From Alphaproteobacteria bacterium (GTDB taxonomy: Bacteria > Pseudomonadota > Alphaproteobacteria > JANQMY01), in assembly GCA_028289425.1 (NCBI GenBank), contig JANQPL010000003.1:62001-126000 (forward strand): DNA of 64,000 bases, in the 5' to 3' direction. Below the pieces are notes generated by a model. That model had not been told where the DNA came from and searched no databases. It was given only the letters and a program-made list of their open reading frames with translations. Each line of letters starts with the position of its first letter. Position 1 is the first letter of the stretch. Shown piece by piece: positions 1 to 10,604 of this stretch. The translations under genes were made by a program, and so were the position numbers.

Positions 1-412
1 CCAGTTTGCCGTCCATGAGGGCCTCGATTTCGAGCTCCACGGAATCGGAAAGCTTGTAGCCGTCCGGACCGAAAAGCTTGATGCCGTTGTCGTGAAACGC
101 ATTGTGGGAGGCAGAAATCATCACCCCCAAATCGGCGCGCAAGGAGCGCGTGAGCATGGCCACCGCCGGTGTCGGCAACGGTCCGAACAGGAACACGTCC
201 ATGCCGGCGGAGGTGAAACCGCCCGTCAGCGCATATTCGATCATGTAGCCGGACAGGCGCGTATCCTTGCCGATCACCACCCGGTGGCGGTGATCGCCGC
301 GCTTGAAATAGCGCCCGGCCGCATGGCCCACGCGCAGCGCCGTTTCCGCCGTCATGGGCGCTGCGTTGGCTTTTCCCCGAATACCGTCCGTGCCGAAATA
401 TTTGCGGCTCAT
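1..412 (-). CDS. glmM: Phosphoglucosamine mutase, N-terminal part (cut by window edge)
   Basis: Converts glucosamine-6-phosphate to glucosamine-1-phosphate on the way to UDP-GlcNAc for peptidoglycan and LPS. The protein starts [17 protein letters not shown], the classic GlmM opening, from an ATG ending at 412, and reads about 137 residues before the window ends. The phosphoserine loop is seen as [13 protein letters not shown]; many homologues have a proline where this has alanine after SASHN. It follows folP on the same strand, 26 bp downstream, in the widespread ftsH-folP-glmM order, so co-transcription is likely. The C-terminal domains are outside the window. Confidence 0.95.
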   Translation of the reverse strand, partial: MSRKYFGTDGIRGKANAAPMTAETALRVGHAAGRYFKRGDHRHRVVIGKDTRLSGYMIEYALTGGFTSAGMDVFLFGPLPTPAVAMLTRSLRADLGVMISASHNAFHDNGIKLFGPDGYKLSDSVELEIEALMDGKL

Positions 413-438
413 ACCCTCTTCCCTCTTCCGTCCCGATC

Positions 439-1290
439 TTAACCGCTTGCCGGGTCGTGGATCGGCGGCAATTGCCCTAGAGCAGACCATATTTTCAACC
501 CGTCGCGCAACGCGGCCGGATCGTGTGTACGGATAAAATCGGCGCCCTGGGCGGTAACGAACAATTCCGTTGCTAGGCTGGCGGACGCCATCTCGCTTAA
601 CGGGCGGCCGGTGACCTTTCGCAGAAAAGACTTGCGGGAGACCGACACCAGAATGGGCAGATCGTATCGTTTCCGCAACCGGCCAAGGTTTCGCAACACC
701 TCGAAGGACACTTCCATATCCGTGCCTAAGAAGAACCCCATTCCTGGGTCCAAAATAAGGCGGTTTCGGTTAATGCGAGCTTGTTCGAGGGCCGCCAGCC
801 GGTCATCGAAAAACCGCTCAATCCGGCCCCAAATCTCTTGCGGAGAGGTGTCCACAAGGGCAGCCGGCCCACGCTGCTGCACCGCATGCATCACAACAAG
901 CTTTGCTGGCGCATCCGCCAGCTCCGGGTAGAAGCCGGGATCGGCAAATCCTTGAATGTCATTGAGATAGGCCACGCCCTGGCTCAAGGCGTAACGCTGG
1001 GTTTCCGTTTGAAATGTGTCGATGGACACCGGAATGCCCGCTGCCGCAAAGGCGCCAAGGACGGGTGTAATCCGCTCGATCTCTTCCTTGGCGCTCACCG
1101 GTTTGGAGTTGGGGTGGCTTGAGGCAGGCCCCACATCCAGCACGTCGGCGCCCGCTTCCATAAGGGCATGCCCATGGGCAACGGCTTTGTCGAAATCAAG
1201 ATACCGGCCGCCGTCGGAGAACGAATCTTCCGTAATATTCAGTATGCCGAATATATTCGGGTACGGCACATCGGATTTACGGATCGCCAC
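439..1290 (-). CDS. folP: Dihydropteroate synthase of the Sul-like type
   Basis: Condenses pABA with dihydropterin pyrophosphate in folate synthesis; this family is the sulfonamide target. The 283 residues show [17 protein letters not shown] (14-30), DPG at 181-183 and SVSRKS (216-221). The pABA loop, normally GGESTRPG, is [11 protein letters not shown] (54-64), and NDIQGF (110-115) and MHAVQ (134-138) replace the usual NDIRSL and MHMQG. These replacements are the ones I recall from Sul1 and Sul2, and the spacing from DPG to SRKS (41 residues, against 38 in E. coli FolP) also matches Sul2 from memory. It lies between ftsH and glmM, the normal chromosomal folP place, and no mobile-element sequence flanks it. 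I therefore read it as the native housekeeping gene with a Sul-type active site. Actual drug tolerance is untested inference. Confidence 0.93.
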   Translation of the reverse strand: MAIRKSDVPYPNIFGILNITEDSFSDGGRYLDFDKAVAHGHALMEAGADVLDVGPASSHPNSKPVSAKEEIERITPVLGAFAAAGIPVSIDTFQTETQRYALSQGVAYLNDIQGFADPGFYPELADAPAKLVVMHAVQQRGPAALVDTSPQEIWGRIERFFDDRLAALEQARINRNRLILDPGMGFFLGTDMEVSFEVLRNLGRLRKRYDLPILVSVSRKSFLRKVTGRPLSEMASASLATELFVTAQGADFIRTHDPAALRDGLKIWSALGQLPPIHDPASG

Positions 1291-1316
1291 TGCCCCGCAC
1301 CCCGGCCCGCGAACAG

Positions 1317-3245
1317 TTAGCTCGGCTGTGGTTCCGGATTGCCGCCAATGCCGCCCGTTTTGGGCTTACCCGCACTCGGCACAGCCGATGTAGGGGGTGG
1401 CGGTGTGGCTTCCGGTTCGTCGAAAACATCTCGATCCGGTTTTTCGCCGCGCAGCAGGCCCATGATTTCTTCGCCGGAAAGAGTTTCGTATTCGAGCAAC
1501 CCTTTGGCCAGCGCATGAAGATCGTCGATATGCTCGGTCAAGATCGTCCGTGCACTGTCATATCCGGCCTGCACGAGGCGTTTGATTTCCATATCGATCT
1601 TACGCGCCGTTTCTTCGGACATGTTCTGCTGCCGGGACACCGAATGGCCCAAGAAAACTTCTTCCTGATTGTCGCCATAGGCTAAGGGGCCAAGTTCTTC
1701 GCTCAAGCCCCATTGGGTGACCATGGCGCGCGCCAGGCCGGTGGCTTGCTTGATGTCGGACGATGCGCCGGACGTGACTTTGTCGTAGCCGAAGATCAAT
1801 TCTTCCGCGACGCGGCCGCCCATCATAATGGCCAATTCCGACGTCATCTGTTCCCGGGACTTGGACAGTTGATCCGCTTCGGGCAATTGCATGACCATAC
1901 CCAGTGCCCGGCCGCGCGGGATGATCGTTGCCTTGTGCACGGGGTGGGCCGCCGGCACGTTAAGCGCCACCAACGCATGCCCGCCTTCGTGATAAGCGGT
2001 GAGCTTTTTCTCGTCTTCCGACATGACCATGGAGCGCCGTTCGGAGCCCATCAGGACCTTATCCTTGGCCTCTTCGAATTCCGCCATGGTGACCAGGCGC
2101 TTATTGCGCCGCGCCGCCAGCAAGGCGGCTTCGTTCACCAGGTTCGCCAAGTCGGCGCCCGAGAATCCGGGGGTGCCGCGCGCAATCACGCGCACATCGA
2201 CACCTTGAGCGACGGAGATCTTTTTCACATGCACTTTGAGGATCTTTTCCCGGCCGATAATGTCCGGATTGGGCACCACTACCTGACGGTCGAAACGGCC
2301 CGGCCGCAGAAGCGCCGGGTCCAGCACGTCCGGGCGGTTGGTGGCCGCGATCAGGATCACGCCTTCATTAGCCTCGAAGCCATCCATCTCCACCAACAAC
2401 TGGTTGAGGGTCTGTTCCCGTTCGTCATTACCACCACCAAGGCCGGCCCCCCGGTGACGGCCCACCGCATCGATTTCGTCGATGAAGATGATGCAGGGCG
2501 CATTCTTCTTTGCTTGTTCGAACATGTCGCGCACCCGGCTGGCGCCGACACCGACGAACATCTCCACAAAGTCCGAGCCGGAAATCGTAAAGAACGGCAC
2601 ATTGGCTTCGCCGGCGATTGCGCGGGCAAGCAGAGTCTTACCGGTACCCGGAGGCCCCACCAGCAACGCCCCTTTCGGAATGCGGCCGCCCAAGCGCTGA
2701 AATTTTTGAGGATCGCGCAAGAATTCGACGATCTCTTGAAGCTCTTCTTTCGCTTCGTCGATGCCGGCCACGTCATCGAAGGTCACGCGGCCATGGCGCT
2801 CGGTGAGCAGTTTTGCTTTGGATTTGCCAAAGCCCATAGCTTTTCCACCGCCTGCCTGCATCTGGCGCATGAAGAAAATCCACACGGCGATCAGAAGAAG
2901 CATCGGGAACCATTGCAGCAAGACGCCCAGCAAGGACGGCACACGCTCGTCATCGGGCGCAGCGCTGATCTGCACGCCTTTTTCCGTCAGCCGCGTGACC
3001 AGCTGAGGATCATCAGGGGCGTAGGTTTGATACCGCGTATCATCGTCCCGCAATTTGTAAGCTAAGCTCTTGCCTTGAATATTGACGCTGTCGACCTTGC
3101 CGTCTTCCACATTTTCGAGAAATTCCGAATAGGCGATGGGCTGTTCGGCGATGGGACGGTTCTGCTCGCCCTGGAAGAGCTGGAACAGCGCCACCAACAG
3201 CAACGCAATGATGACCCAAAGTGCGAAATTGCGGAAATTGTTCAC
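1317..3245 (-). CDS. ftsH: ATP-dependent zinc metalloprotease FtsH
   Basis: Inner-membrane AAA+ protease that extracts and degrades membrane and regulatory proteins. In 642 residues one sees a membrane segment near 8-23, a periplasmic domain, a second membrane segment near 108-126, Walker A GPPGTGKT (197-204), Walker [10 protein letters not shown] (252-260), the second region of homology [18 protein letters not shown] (303-320) and the zinc site HEGGH (419-423; the commoner form is HEAGH, and the HExxH ligands are kept). The C-terminus ends in a Pro-rich tail. It is the 5' gene of ftsH-folP-glmM, with 26 bp to folP; tilS lies 108 bp upstream on the same strand. Confidence 0.97.
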   Translation of the reverse strand: MNNFRNFALWVIIALLLVALFQLFQGEQNRPIAEQPIAYSEFLENVEDGKVDSVNIQGKSLAYKLRDDDTRYQTYAPDDPQLVTRLTEKGVQISAAPDDERVPSLLGVLLQWFPMLLLIAVWIFFMRQMQAGGGKAMGFGKSKAKLLTERHGRVTFDDVAGIDEAKEELQEIVEFLRDPQKFQRLGGRIPKGALLVGPPGTGKTLLARAIAGEANVPFFTISGSDFVEMFVGVGASRVRDMFEQAKKNAPCIIFIDEIDAVGRHRGAGLGGGNDEREQTLNQLLVEMDGFEANEGVILIAATNRPDVLDPALLRPGRFDRQVVVPNPDIIGREKILKVHVKKISVAQGVDVRVIARGTPGFSGADLANLVNEAALLAARRNKRLVTMAEFEEAKDKVLMGSERRSMVMSEDEKKLTAYHEGGHALVALNVPAAHPVHKATIIPRGRALGMVMQLPEADQLSKSREQMTSELAIMMGGRVAEELIFGYDKVTSGASSDIKQATGLARAMVTQWGLSEELGPLAYGDNQEEVFLGHSVSRQQNMSEETARKIDMEIKRLVQAGYDSARTILTEHIDDLHALAKGLLEYETLSGEEIMGLLRGEKPDRDVFDEPEATPPPPTSAVPSAGKPKTGGIGGNPEPQPS

Positions 3246-3353
3246 GAAGGAAGCCTCTTAAGAGCAGGGGGCGGCGTTGCCGTTCAACTATTTAATAATT
3301 GTTCTAAACTTCTACCGCTTTAACATAGTAAGAGCATTTCAGTTTACCAGTGG

Positions 3354-4712
3354 TCAAATCCGTGGCTCAACCGGTTCAAAGCGCGATAAACCCTTAAAAA
3401 CTGCGGTAAATTCCGCCTGATGGCTGCCCTCCTCCGCCACAAAGCCAAGATGGGGCACCGAGACGACCGCTCCTTCCTGCCAAAGCGATGGTACGGTCAG
3501 GCAAACATCAAAAGGCAATGCTGTTTCTATCAGAGATTTGATCTGTTGCCATCCCTCTTCGCCCAAGGCCCGCACGGTGAAGTTGGCGCCGGTCGGGCCG
3601 CCGGTCACGCTTACGTTAAAGCGATGGTCGAATTCGGCGGTTTCTCCCGCCGCAAGCCCGACGGATTCCGGGGCCACCGCCGCCAGCTCCCGATAGATGA
3701 GAAGCGCGGGGCCGCCACCAATATCCGAAAGCACCGGCGGTGCCGGTACGAATCGGCATCCGCCAAGAGTGGCGCCATTGCCAAGGGAGTGGGAGGCGAT
3801 GGCGTCGTACACCCGCTGCAAGCGGTCGAATCGCGGACGGTACGCGGTGCCGCTAACCTCACACGTTAACGCCGCCAGCAGGCGCAAGCCGATTTCGCGG
3901 CGGGCTTCAACCAATTGGGCGACGTCGACCACAACGAAGCCGGCTTCATGAGGGCGAACAGCTTGTGCCCACAATTGCGCGGTCATGTGCTCAAGCGCAT
4001 CCCGCGCCGACCCCATACGGTCGGCGGTCGCGGCCAAGCGCTCTGCGGTGAGACCTTCTTCCGCCAGCAAGGGCATGATCTTCCGCATGCGGATGCGCGA
4101 AAACTTGTCGCTTTGATTGCTCGGATCCTCAATCCAGGGAATGCCCGCGGCGCGCAAGGTTGCCATCAGCCGCGCCTTTGGAACCCCAAGCAATGGACGC
4201 ACCAGACGTATTCCGTTGACGGAGGTCTCCGGGTCCATGGCGCTCAACCCGTCAACACCGCTGCCGCGCCCCAGGCGCAAGAGAAACGTCTCCGCCTGAT
4301 CGTCCAGCGTATGGGCAACCAACAACACACCGACCTTGTGGTGAGTGCACCAACCGGTCATCAGGCCATAGCGCGCTTCGCGCGCGGCCGCCTGCATGTC
4401 GCTGGTTGGTTTAGCACCTTCCCAGCGTAGTGTTTCATGGGCGAACCCGAAATGGTTTGCGAGATTTCGAACATCGAGCGCTTCGGAGGCCGCTTCCGGC
4501 CGAAGCCCATGATCGACAGTCAAGACGGTGACCAAACGCGGATCCACAGGAAGGGCGTGTAGCAAGTGCATAAGGCAGGTGCTGTCCGCGCCACCTGAGA
4601 CGCCGACGGCCATGGGCCGATCCAAAACATCGGTGCAATGCGCGCGTTCAAAAAAGTCCCGGAACGCGTTGGCCGAGACCGGTGCAGGGTCCTGCCCTGC
4701 GCCGCCGGTCAT
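3354..4712 (-). CDS. tilS: tRNA(Ile)-lysidine synthetase
   Basis: Modifies C34 of the AUA-reading tRNA-Ile to lysidine using ATP and lysine. The N-terminal PP-loop is SGGADS (39-44) within GVSGGADSTCLMHLL, followed by the VDHGLRPEA and HTLDDQAETFLLR segments typical of the family and a less conserved C-terminal half. At 452 residues it is of usual length. Its ATG overlaps the stop of the upstream cpoB gene as ATGA (4 bp), showing translational coupling. The cpoB-tilS-ftsH order behind tol-pal is common in alphaproteobacteria. Confidence 0.95.
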   Translation of the reverse strand: MTGGAGQDPAPVSANAFRDFFERAHCTDVLDRPMAVGVSGGADSTCLMHLLHALPVDPRLVTVLTVDHGLRPEAASEALDVRNLANHFGFAHETLRWEGAKPTSDMQAAAREARYGLMTGWCTHHKVGVLLVAHTLDDQAETFLLRLGRGSGVDGLSAMDPETSVNGIRLVRPLLGVPKARLMATLRAAGIPWIEDPSNQSDKFSRIRMRKIMPLLAEEGLTAERLAATADRMGSARDALEHMTAQLWAQAVRPHEAGFVVVDVAQLVEARREIGLRLLAALTCEVSGTAYRPRFDRLQRVYDAIASHSLGNGATLGGCRFVPAPPVLSDIGGGPALLIYRELAAVAPESVGLAAGETAEFDHRFNVSVTGGPTGANFTVRALGEEGWQQIKSLIETALPFDVCLTVPSLWQEGAVVSVPHLGFVAEEGSHQAEFTAVFKGLSRFEPVEPRI

Positions 4713-5695
4713 TTACAACCGGCTCTCTTACGCTCCCTTTTGGCTGTCTCCAGGACCGACTGCCGGACTTTTGGAAATTCGGACCGGATCGATTTGAGAG
4801 CGCTGCAGCCGTCCTCGATTTCGCCCAGATTAATCAGACTAAGCCCAAGCTTAAGCATGGCGTCCGGCGCTTTTTCACTTTTTTTGTGCTGTTGCACGCC
4901 GGTAAGAAAGGCCTGGGCGGCTTCCCGATACATGCGGCGCGCATAGTAGGATTCACCAAGCCAGTATTGCGCGTTGCCGGCAAGCGGACTGTCCGGATGG
5001 GCGCTAAGAAAACTCTTGAGCGCGATCTCACCGCCGGCGTAGTCGCCCCGGTACAATAGATCGTACGCTGATCGATACTGCTCTTCTTCGGACTGCGGCA
5101 AAGCAGAGGTGGACAAGGTGCCCAGCGTGCCCGGCGGTGTCGGCCCACCACGGGCGACATCCACGGGCTTCGGCGCCGGTGGCGTGGAAGCTGGCGGCGT
5201 GGACGAACGCGGTCGCGATTGCGCCACCGCAGCACCGCCGCCCCCGCCTTCGAGGGCCTGCAACCGATATTCCACATCGCCGGACAAGCGGTCCATGCGT
5301 TCGGTCGCTTGGCGAATGGAATGATTGATCTGCTCAAGTTGACCCGTCAATCGGCGCAAGCTTGCTTCAAACTCGTCCATGCGAATCGCCATGCGTCCGG
5401 CAACGGTATCGTTGACCGAGCCGTCGTCTTCGAACGGCTGACGGCCGCCGGTTTCGTAATACTCACGCTGAAAGGCCTGAAAGTCGCGTTCAAGCCGGTC
5501 GAGCTGCGCGCGAATAGAGGCTGGATCGCTAGATGTTGGCGCTTCGGAGGACGGCGGCGGAAAGGGACCGGAATAGCCTTGCGCGTTCGCCGGCTGCCAC
5601 GCGACCACACCGGCGATCAGCGCCAGTGAAACGACGGCCAAAAGCCGGCGACTCACCCTGAGATATCCGTTATGCGAGAACATTCTATCTGCCAC
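4709..5695 (-). CDS. cpoB: Tol-Pal system protein YbgF/CpoB
   Basis: Periplasmic protein that links the Tol-Pal machine to septal peptidoglycan synthesis. A signal peptide (about residues 13-39, ending PANAQ) is followed by a coiled-coil trimerisation region (about 56-150), a Pro/Ser-rich linker, and TPR repeats (about 205-325) with SAYDLLYRGDYAGGEIALKSF and NAQYWLGESYYARRMYREAA. The listed start is GTG; an ATG four codons inside (5683) has a better-placed AGGGTGG ribosome site and may be the true start. A strong minus-strand terminator lies between pal and this gene, so it is probably expressed at a lower level than the tol genes. Confidence 0.93.
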   Translation of the reverse strand: MADRMFSHNGYLRVSRRLLAVVSLALIAGVVAWQPANAQGYSGPFPPPSSEAPTSSDPASIRAQLDRLERDFQAFQREYYETGGRQPFEDDGSVNDTVAGRMAIRMDEFEASLRRLTGQLEQINHSIRQATERMDRLSGDVEYRLQALEGGGGGAAVAQSRPRSSTPPASTPPAPKPVDVARGGPTPPGTLGTLSTSALPQSEEEQYRSAYDLLYRGDYAGGEIALKSFLSAHPDSPLAGNAQYWLGESYYARRMYREAAQAFLTGVQQHKKSEKAPDAMLKLGLSLINLGEIEDGCSALKSIRSEFPKVRQSVLETAKRERKRAGCK

Positions 5696-5815
5696 CCTAT
5701 CTTCAATTCCAACGCACTCGGTACGCCAAAACTTGGCCGAAATTGAGGCATTTCAACTACGCCTTCGATCTGCCAAGCCTAAGGGCGCCGGGGCGCCGAC
5801 CATCCGTTCATACGC

Positions 5816-5841
5816 AAAAAGGGCGTCCGTTAGGGACGCCC
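5816..5841 (-). terminator. Intrinsic terminator between pal and cpoB
   Basis: An 8-bp GC-rich stem (GGGCGTCC with GGACGCCC, 5-base loop) is followed on the minus strand by five T. It lies about 60 bp after the pal stop codon and 120 bp before cpoB, so it should end or attenuate the tol-pal transcript. Confidence 0.75.
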
Positions 5842-5903
5842 CTTTAAACTCAGAAAAAACGATTAAGAATTGGCTAACCGTTTACAGACGGTTCACCAAG
5901 TCC

Positions 5904-6389
5904 TTAAGAGCCGACGCCGCCGCCGGTCAGAGCGGTGGTGCCGTTCCGGTTTTGCGCCCAGCAGCCTTCCGTGGACTCACCGCAGGTCGGTGCATCCTTG
6001 CCGAAGGAGATGGTTTCAACGCGCGACCCGTCGACACCCTGGCTGACCAGATAGTCGCGCACAGCGCTTGCGCGGCGGTCGCCCAGTGCGAGGTTGTATT
6101 CACGTGTGCCGCGTTCGTCGCAATTGCCTTCAATGCGAACCGTCGTTGACGGCCATTGCTGCATCCACTGCGCTTGCCGTTGCAGCTGCGCGCGCGCGGC
6201 TGAATCTAGGCTGTAGCTGTCCAGCGCGAAATAAACGCGGTTACCAATGTTTTGTTCCAGATCGGCGGCGGACCCAGGCACGATATCGCTGCCACCGGTA
6301 TTTGTAGCTTCACTAGACGCACAGGCTGCAACAAACATCAGTGCGAACAATACACCGATGTGCTTGACCCCTAAGAGTTTACGGCTCAT
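5904..6389 (-). CDS. pal: Peptidoglycan-associated lipoprotein Pal
   Basis: Outer-membrane lipoprotein that binds peptidoglycan and TolB during outer-membrane constriction. The start chosen is ATG at 6389, eight bases after a GGAGT ribosome site; a TTG two codons upstream is less likely. The lipobox is FVAAC with Ser after the Cys, followed by an unstructured linker and an OmpA domain (YFALDSYSLD, IEGNCDERGTREYNLALGDRRA, ISFGKDAPTC). The usual C-terminal NRR box is NRNGTTALTGGGVGS here, an unusual tail with no sign of a frameshift. It is downstream of tolB and 161 residues long. Confidence 0.95.
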   Translation of the reverse strand: MSRKLLGVKHIGVLFALMFVAACASSEATNTGGSDIVPGSAADLEQNIGNRVYFALDSYSLDSAARAQLQRQAQWMQQWPSTTVRIEGNCDERGTREYNLALGDRRASAVRDYLVSQGVDGSRVETISFGKDAPTCGESTEGCWAQNRNGTTALTGGGVGS

Positions 6390-6535
6390 TGACAATTACT
6401 CCATATCTGCACTTTGGTTGGAATTGGGCGACTTCGAAAACACCGTAATGTTGGCCACTTCGCCAGGAGATGCGCCCCCGAATTCTCAAGGCTTTCCCAG
6501 TCTGTGATATGATTCGCCATGTTAACCATTCGCAT

Positions 6536-7909
6536 TTAACGTATCAAGGGCGACCAGGCTGGATCAGACGCTTCTGTCGGCGTTGCAACTACTCTTTCGT
6601 TGTAACCCGTCAAATCGACTGACCATAGTTTAACGGACCCACCGGACCCATCGCGGCGCGTCGGCGTTTGTCTAAAAAACATCAGCACGCGACCGTTTGG
6701 TGACCAGGTTGGTCCTTCGTCCAAAAAACTTTCCGTTAACAAACGTTCGCCACTGCCGTCAGGACGCATGACGCCGATATAGAAGCGACCTCTATAAATT
6801 TTTGTAAACGCGATCAGATCGCCGCGCGGCGACCAAACCGGCGTGGCATATCGTCCGTCCCCGAAGCTTATGCGCTGGGCGTTGCTGCCATCCACATTCA
6901 TGACGTAAAGCTGCTGTCCGCCGCTGCGGTCGGAATTGAACGTGATGCGGCGGCCGTCGGGGGCATAAGACGGCGACGTATCGATTGCGGGATCGTAAGT
7001 CAGCCGGCGTTTGATGCGGCGGCGCAGATCCATGGAATAGATGTCGGTGTTACTGTTCTTCGCCAGGCTCATAATGATCGTTGAGCCATCCGGCGAAAAC
7101 CGCGGTGCGAACGTCATGCCTTCAAAATCGCCGACGATTTCCTGCTGACCGGTTTCGATGTTGAACAAATACACCCGTGGCAGATTGTTGAAGTAAGAAA
7201 GATAGGTGATCTCTTGAGACGAGGGGCTGAAGCGCGGCGTTAAAACCAAGTGCGAGCCATCCGTCAAATAAGATGCATTGGCCCCATCTTGATCCATGAT
7301 CGCCAAGCGCTTGACCCTATCGACCTTTGGGCCGGACTCCGCCACGAACACCACGCGCGTGTCGAAATATCCGGTTTCGCCCGTGAGGCGCTCGTAAATC
7401 GCATCCGAAATGAGATGCGCCACCCGGCGCCAATTGTCCGGCGTGGTGTAATATTGCAGGCCGGTCATTTGTTCTTCGGCGAACACATCCCATAGGCGGA
7501 ACTCGATCCGCAAACGGCCATCGTCCTGCAAGGTGGATTGGCCGGTCACCAGCGCTTGGGATTTGATGATCCGCCAGTCGCCGAAGCGCGGCCGCGAATT
7601 GATGTCGCGAATTTCTTCGATATAGGCTCCGGGATCGATCGCCCGGAACAGACCCGACCGCTCAAGATTATTGAGGATTACCTTCGACAAATCGCGGTTG
7701 ATGCCGTCTGCCGGGGAGCCTGCTTCGATGAACTCCGGAATGGCGATGGGCAACGGTTCCACGTTTGCGTTGGTAATGTCGATCTGCAGCACGGCTTTGG
7801 CCGGCGTCACCGATAGGGGCGTCAGCACCAACATCAGGGCGGCGCAGATCGCGCCCAGCTTGGCGAGACTTGATGCAAGGTTTCCATAAGACTTTCTGGT
7901 TTCAGCCAC
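6536..7909 (-). CDS. tolB: Tol-Pal translocation protein TolB
   Basis: Periplasmic beta-propeller that shuttles between Pal and the TolQRA motor. I choose a GTG start at 7909 because the GTGGCTGA overlaps the tolA stop and a GGGAG box lies 7 bases upstream; longer readings run through tolA. The 457-residue product has a signal peptide ending TPAKA, a TolB N-domain (IPIAIPEF-like, here [12 protein letters not shown]) and repeated PD40 blades ([48 protein letters not shown]). Translationally coupled to tolA. Confidence 0.96.
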   Translation of the reverse strand: MAETRKSYGNLASSLAKLGAICAALMLVLTPLSVTPAKAVLQIDITNANVEPLPIAIPEFIEAGSPADGINRDLSKVILNNLERSGLFRAIDPGAYIEEIRDINSRPRFGDWRIIKSQALVTGQSTLQDDGRLRIEFRLWDVFAEEQMTGLQYYTTPDNWRRVAHLISDAIYERLTGETGYFDTRVVFVAESGPKVDRVKRLAIMDQDGANASYLTDGSHLVLTPRFSPSSQEITYLSYFNNLPRVYLFNIETGQQEIVGDFEGMTFAPRFSPDGSTIIMSLAKNSNTDIYSMDLRRRIKRRLTYDPAIDTSPSYAPDGRRITFNSDRSGGQQLYVMNVDGSNAQRISFGDGRYATPVWSPRGDLIAFTKIYRGRFYIGVMRPDGSGERLLTESFLDEGPTWSPNGRVLMFFRQTPTRRDGSGGSVKLWSVDLTGYNERVVATPTEASDPAWSPLIR

Positions 7910-8786
7910 CGAGGAGCTCCCTTGGGTCAAAACGTAATTCAATCTGCCGCCAGTTCGAGTATTTCTCGACCGGCAATCTATAAGGTTCGCAGCGACGCAC
8001 CGCGCGCACCGCGGCTTCCGCTGCCACACGGAAATACTGATCCGTGATTACCCGCGCCCGATCCCGTTCGGCCACGCGCGGGGCATCCGACAACGTGCCA
8101 TCAGGATTGAGCGAAATTTTGACGGTGACGACCAAATCTTCGGGATTTGCCGCCCCCGCCGGAAAATTCCAACAGCGCTCCACTTGCGCCCTGAGCGCAT
8201 CGATCTCGCTCAACGTCACCGATGTGCCAAGGCCCACCCTTTCGGTCGCCGGTCCGGCCGTTGACGCCGGTTCCGTGTCGGCCGCCGCTTCCTGCCGCTG
8301 CTTCGGTTCTTCGGGAAGCTTGTCCAACAATGCCGCTACCTTGTTCAAATCGAAGTCGGGCTTTTTCGGCGGCGGTTTTGGTTTCACGCGGGGCGAGGCC
8401 TTCGCCGTTACTTTGGGTTTTGGCTTTTCGGCCTCTTTCGGTTTTTCCTCTTCTTTCGGTTCTGGCTCCGGTTCTTCCTTCGGCACTGGGATTGGCTCGG
8501 GCTCTGGTTCCGGTTCAGGCGGCGGCGCCAGCTTCGGCGCTTCTGCTTTCTTCGGTTCCGGTTCCGGCTCAGGCTCGGGTTCCGGCTCCGGCTTTACTTC
8601 TTCCTTTGGCTCTTCTTTTTCCGGTTCCGGATTGGCCTTGATGTTGGTGACATCGCCAATCTCGAATTCGATGGGAATAGCCAAAGGCGGTCGATCCACT
8701 TCCGTCGACCAACGGGGCAGCACGACCATTGTCGCCAGCAGGACGCCGACGTGCAGAATCGCAGAAAGAACTACCCCAGAACGCAT
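7902..8786 (-). CDS. tolA: TolA/TonB-type energy-transducing protein of the Tol system
   Basis: Links TolQR in the inner membrane with TolB-Pal. Residues 1-23 form a single membrane anchor; about 50-170 is a long Pro-Glu-Lys region with several runs of the EP dipeptide, then a TolA C-terminal domain with [11 protein letters not shown] and [19 protein letters not shown]. Low-complexity codons give a striking GGTTCC-like periodicity in the DNA. 294 residues, between tolR (9 bp gap) and tolB (overlap). Confidence 0.93.
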   Translation of the reverse strand: MRSGVVLSAILHVGVLLATMVVLPRWSTEVDRPPLAIPIEFEIGDVTNIKANPEPEKEEPKEEVKPEPEPEPEPEPEPKKAEAPKLAPPPEPEPEPEPIPVPKEEPEPEPKEEEKPKEAEKPKPKVTAKASPRVKPKPPPKKPDFDLNKVAALLDKLPEEPKQRQEAAADTEPASTAGPATERVGLGTSVTLSEIDALRAQVERCWNFPAGAANPEDLVVTVKISLNPDGTLSDAPRVAERDRARVITDQYFRVAAEAAVRAVRRCEPYRLPVEKYSNWRQIELRFDPRELLGG

Positions 8787-8795
8787 GCCTTGGCC

Positions 8796-9242
8796 TTACT
8801 GACCGGGTGGCGTTTCACTGACCATGGCGATACGTCGAAACCCCGCCTGGTTCATGGTCGCCATCACTTTAACAACAGTTCCGTAATCCACGGCCGAATC
8901 GCCGCGCACATAAATGCGTTCATCAAAACCGCTTTCCGCAATCGCCATTAGGCGCGGGACCAATTTCTCGATTTCGACTTCCGTTTCTTGAAGATAGATT
9001 TGCCCGTCCTTATCGACGGTCACCGTTAAGGGTTCCTCGTCGCCGGTCAATGGCGGCGCCTTTGCTTGAGGCAGATCGACCGACACCCCAACCGTGAGCA
9101 GCGGCGCTGCGATCATGAAGATAATGAGCAGCACCAACATAACGTCCACAAAGGGCGTCACATTGATTTCACTCATGGGGCGCAGACCGGCACCATTGCG
9201 ACCGTTACGCTTACCGTTGCCGTTCCCGAGAGAGGCCCCCAT
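8796..9242 (-). CDS. tolR: Proton-channel subunit TolR (ExbD family)
   Basis: Inner-membrane stator subunit with one membrane helix (about 28-48) that contains the conserved Asp of the family in [18 protein letters not shown] periplasmic ExbD domain follows ([39 protein letters not shown]). 148 residues. Its ATG directly abuts the tolQ stop, which indicates coupled translation. Confidence 0.96.
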   Translation of the reverse strand: MGASLGNGNGKRNGRNGAGLRPMSEINVTPFVDVMLVLLIIFMIAAPLLTVGVSVDLPQAKAPPLTGDEEPLTVTVDKDGQIYLQETEVEIEKLVPRLMAIAESGFDERIYVRGDSAVDYGTVVKVMATMNQAGFRRIAMVSETPPGQ

Positions 9243-9971
9243 TTAACGGGACCTTTCGTCGAGCTGGCGCGACAGAATGGCGGAGAATTCGTCGGAGAAC
9301 CCTTCAAGCCGCGTGGTGTAGCGGTTGAGGTCGTTGCTGAACTTGTTGTAGGCGACCACGGCGGGGATCGCGGCCACAAGACCCAGGGCCGTGGCGAACA
9401 GAGCTTCGGCGATGCCCGGCGCCACCACGGCCAAATTGGTATCGTGGCTAAGCGCGATCGCGCGGAAAGAATTCATGATGCCCCAGACCGTGCCGAACAA
9501 GCCGACAAAGGGCGCTGTTGACCCCACAGTTGCCAAGAACCCCATCTGGCGCTCGAGACGACCCACTTCGCGGGCAACAGTCACCGACATCACCCGGTCG
9601 ATGCGTTCTTTGACGCTGGCGGCGAGTTGCCCGGAGACAGATCCGGATTCAAAAGACCGGCGCCATTCGCGCATGGCGGACACAAAGACCACGGCCATGG
9701 GATTGTCGGGCTTTTGACCGATATTCTTGTAGAGCTCATCAAGGGATTTGCCGGACCAGAACACTTGCTCGAAGCGGTCGGATTTCTTGCGGGCGCGGCC
9801 GAAACGGGCCGATTTGTCGAAAATGATCGCCCAGGACCAGAAGGATGCGAGGATTAGCCCCACCATCACGGCCTGAACGACAATGTCCGCTTGAAAAAAC
9901 AGTGCTAAAAGCGAAAAGTCTGCCGCCGTGTGCAGTGTTGCTTCCGCAGCAACATCAGTGCCTTTGTCCAT
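9243..9971 (-). CDS. tolQ: Proton-channel subunit TolQ (ExbB family)
   Basis: Inner-membrane stator with three helices (about 20-42, 132-155, 170-195) and the family signature [13 protein letters not shown] plus [26 protein letters not shown] choose the ATG at 9971, which gives 242 residues; the open frame runs 35 codons further upstream but with no membrane protein character. First gene of tolQRAB; ybgC lies 170 bp upstream on the same strand. Confidence 0.96.
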   Translation of the reverse strand: MDKGTDVAAEATLHTAADFSLLALFFQADIVVQAVMVGLILASFWSWAIIFDKSARFGRARKKSDRFEQVFWSGKSLDELYKNIGQKPDNPMAVVFVSAMREWRRSFESGSVSGQLAASVKERIDRVMSVTVAREVGRLERQMGFLATVGSTAPFVGLFGTVWGIMNSFRAIALSHDTNLAVVAPGIAEALFATALGLVAAIPAVVAYNKFSNDLNRYTTRLEGFSDEFSAILSRQLDERSR

Positions 9972-10140
9972 GCCCGCGCTTTCCCTTCTTAAGCGTGTTG
10001 CCGAATGACGTGGCGCAAAACAGAAATGGGCGCCGACAGACCGACAGCGCCTTTTGCCCCCATACTCCCGAGGCAAATACCCTGGGAATTGTGTCGAAAC
10101 TTGGGCGCCACTCAGTCAGAGTTAAGGATGATGAGACCCC

Positions 10141-10593
10141 TCAATGACCCTCCAGAAGATAGGGGGCAAGAGCCTCACGTATCGTTAACGGCAAGCGGCG
10201 TGGACGGCCTTCCCGATTGATGCAGACTGCATGGACCGAAGCGGTTACCAAATCCTTACCATCGCGGGAAATGGCTTGCCGGGCCCACAGGCTTGCCCCG
10301 CTAAGCTTCTGATATTGCGTGCGAACTTCCAGCACATCGTCGATTTCGGCGGGGCCCAGATAATCAAGCTGGATGGATCGGATCGTAAACGCCAGCGGTG
10401 GGTCCATTTCCCACAGGGCCTTATGGTGAATGCCGATGGTGCGCAGGAAGTCGGTCCGGCCCCGCTCAAAGAACTTCAGATAGTTGGCGTGATAGACAAT
10501 CCCCGTGAAATCGGTCTCTTCATAGTAGATGCGCACGGGCAGGATGTGGGTTTGTGCCTCCATGAAACCCGACTGGGGCGCCCGATCGCTCAT
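10141..10593 (-). CDS. ybgC: Tol-Pal associated acyl-CoA thioesterase
   Basis: Hot-dog fold 4-hydroxybenzoyl-CoA thioesterase family enzyme that travels with tol genes. The motif YYEETDFTGIVYHANYLKFFERGRTDFLR carries the catalytic Asp (quoted here only to locate it, residues 24-52). 150 residues; an internal ATG at 10563 is an alternative start closer to the usual length. It lies between ruvB and tolQ, the common order ruvCAB-ybgC-tolQ. Confidence 0.94.
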   Translation of the reverse strand: MSDRAPQSGFMEAQTHILPVRIYYEETDFTGIVYHANYLKFFERGRTDFLRTIGIHHKALWEMDPPLAFTIRSIQLDYLGPAEIDDVLEVRTQYQKLSGASLWARQAISRDGKDLVTASVHAVCINREGRPRRLPLTIREALAPYLLEGH

Positions 10594-10604
10594 CCCGCGT
10601 TCCG

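Noticed and set aside
439-1290. Acquired sulfonamide-resistance gene
   Set aside because: No integron, IS, CR element or composition break surrounds it and it sits at the usual ftsH-folP-glmM locus.
1713-3065. 450-codon plus-strand frame
   Set aside because: Lies wholly opposite ftsH and has shadow composition (His/Gln/Arg rich).
5904-5960. Frameshift at the Pal C-terminus
   Set aside because: The odd NRNGTTALTGG tail is reached without any frame change and ends at a normal stop followed by a good terminator.
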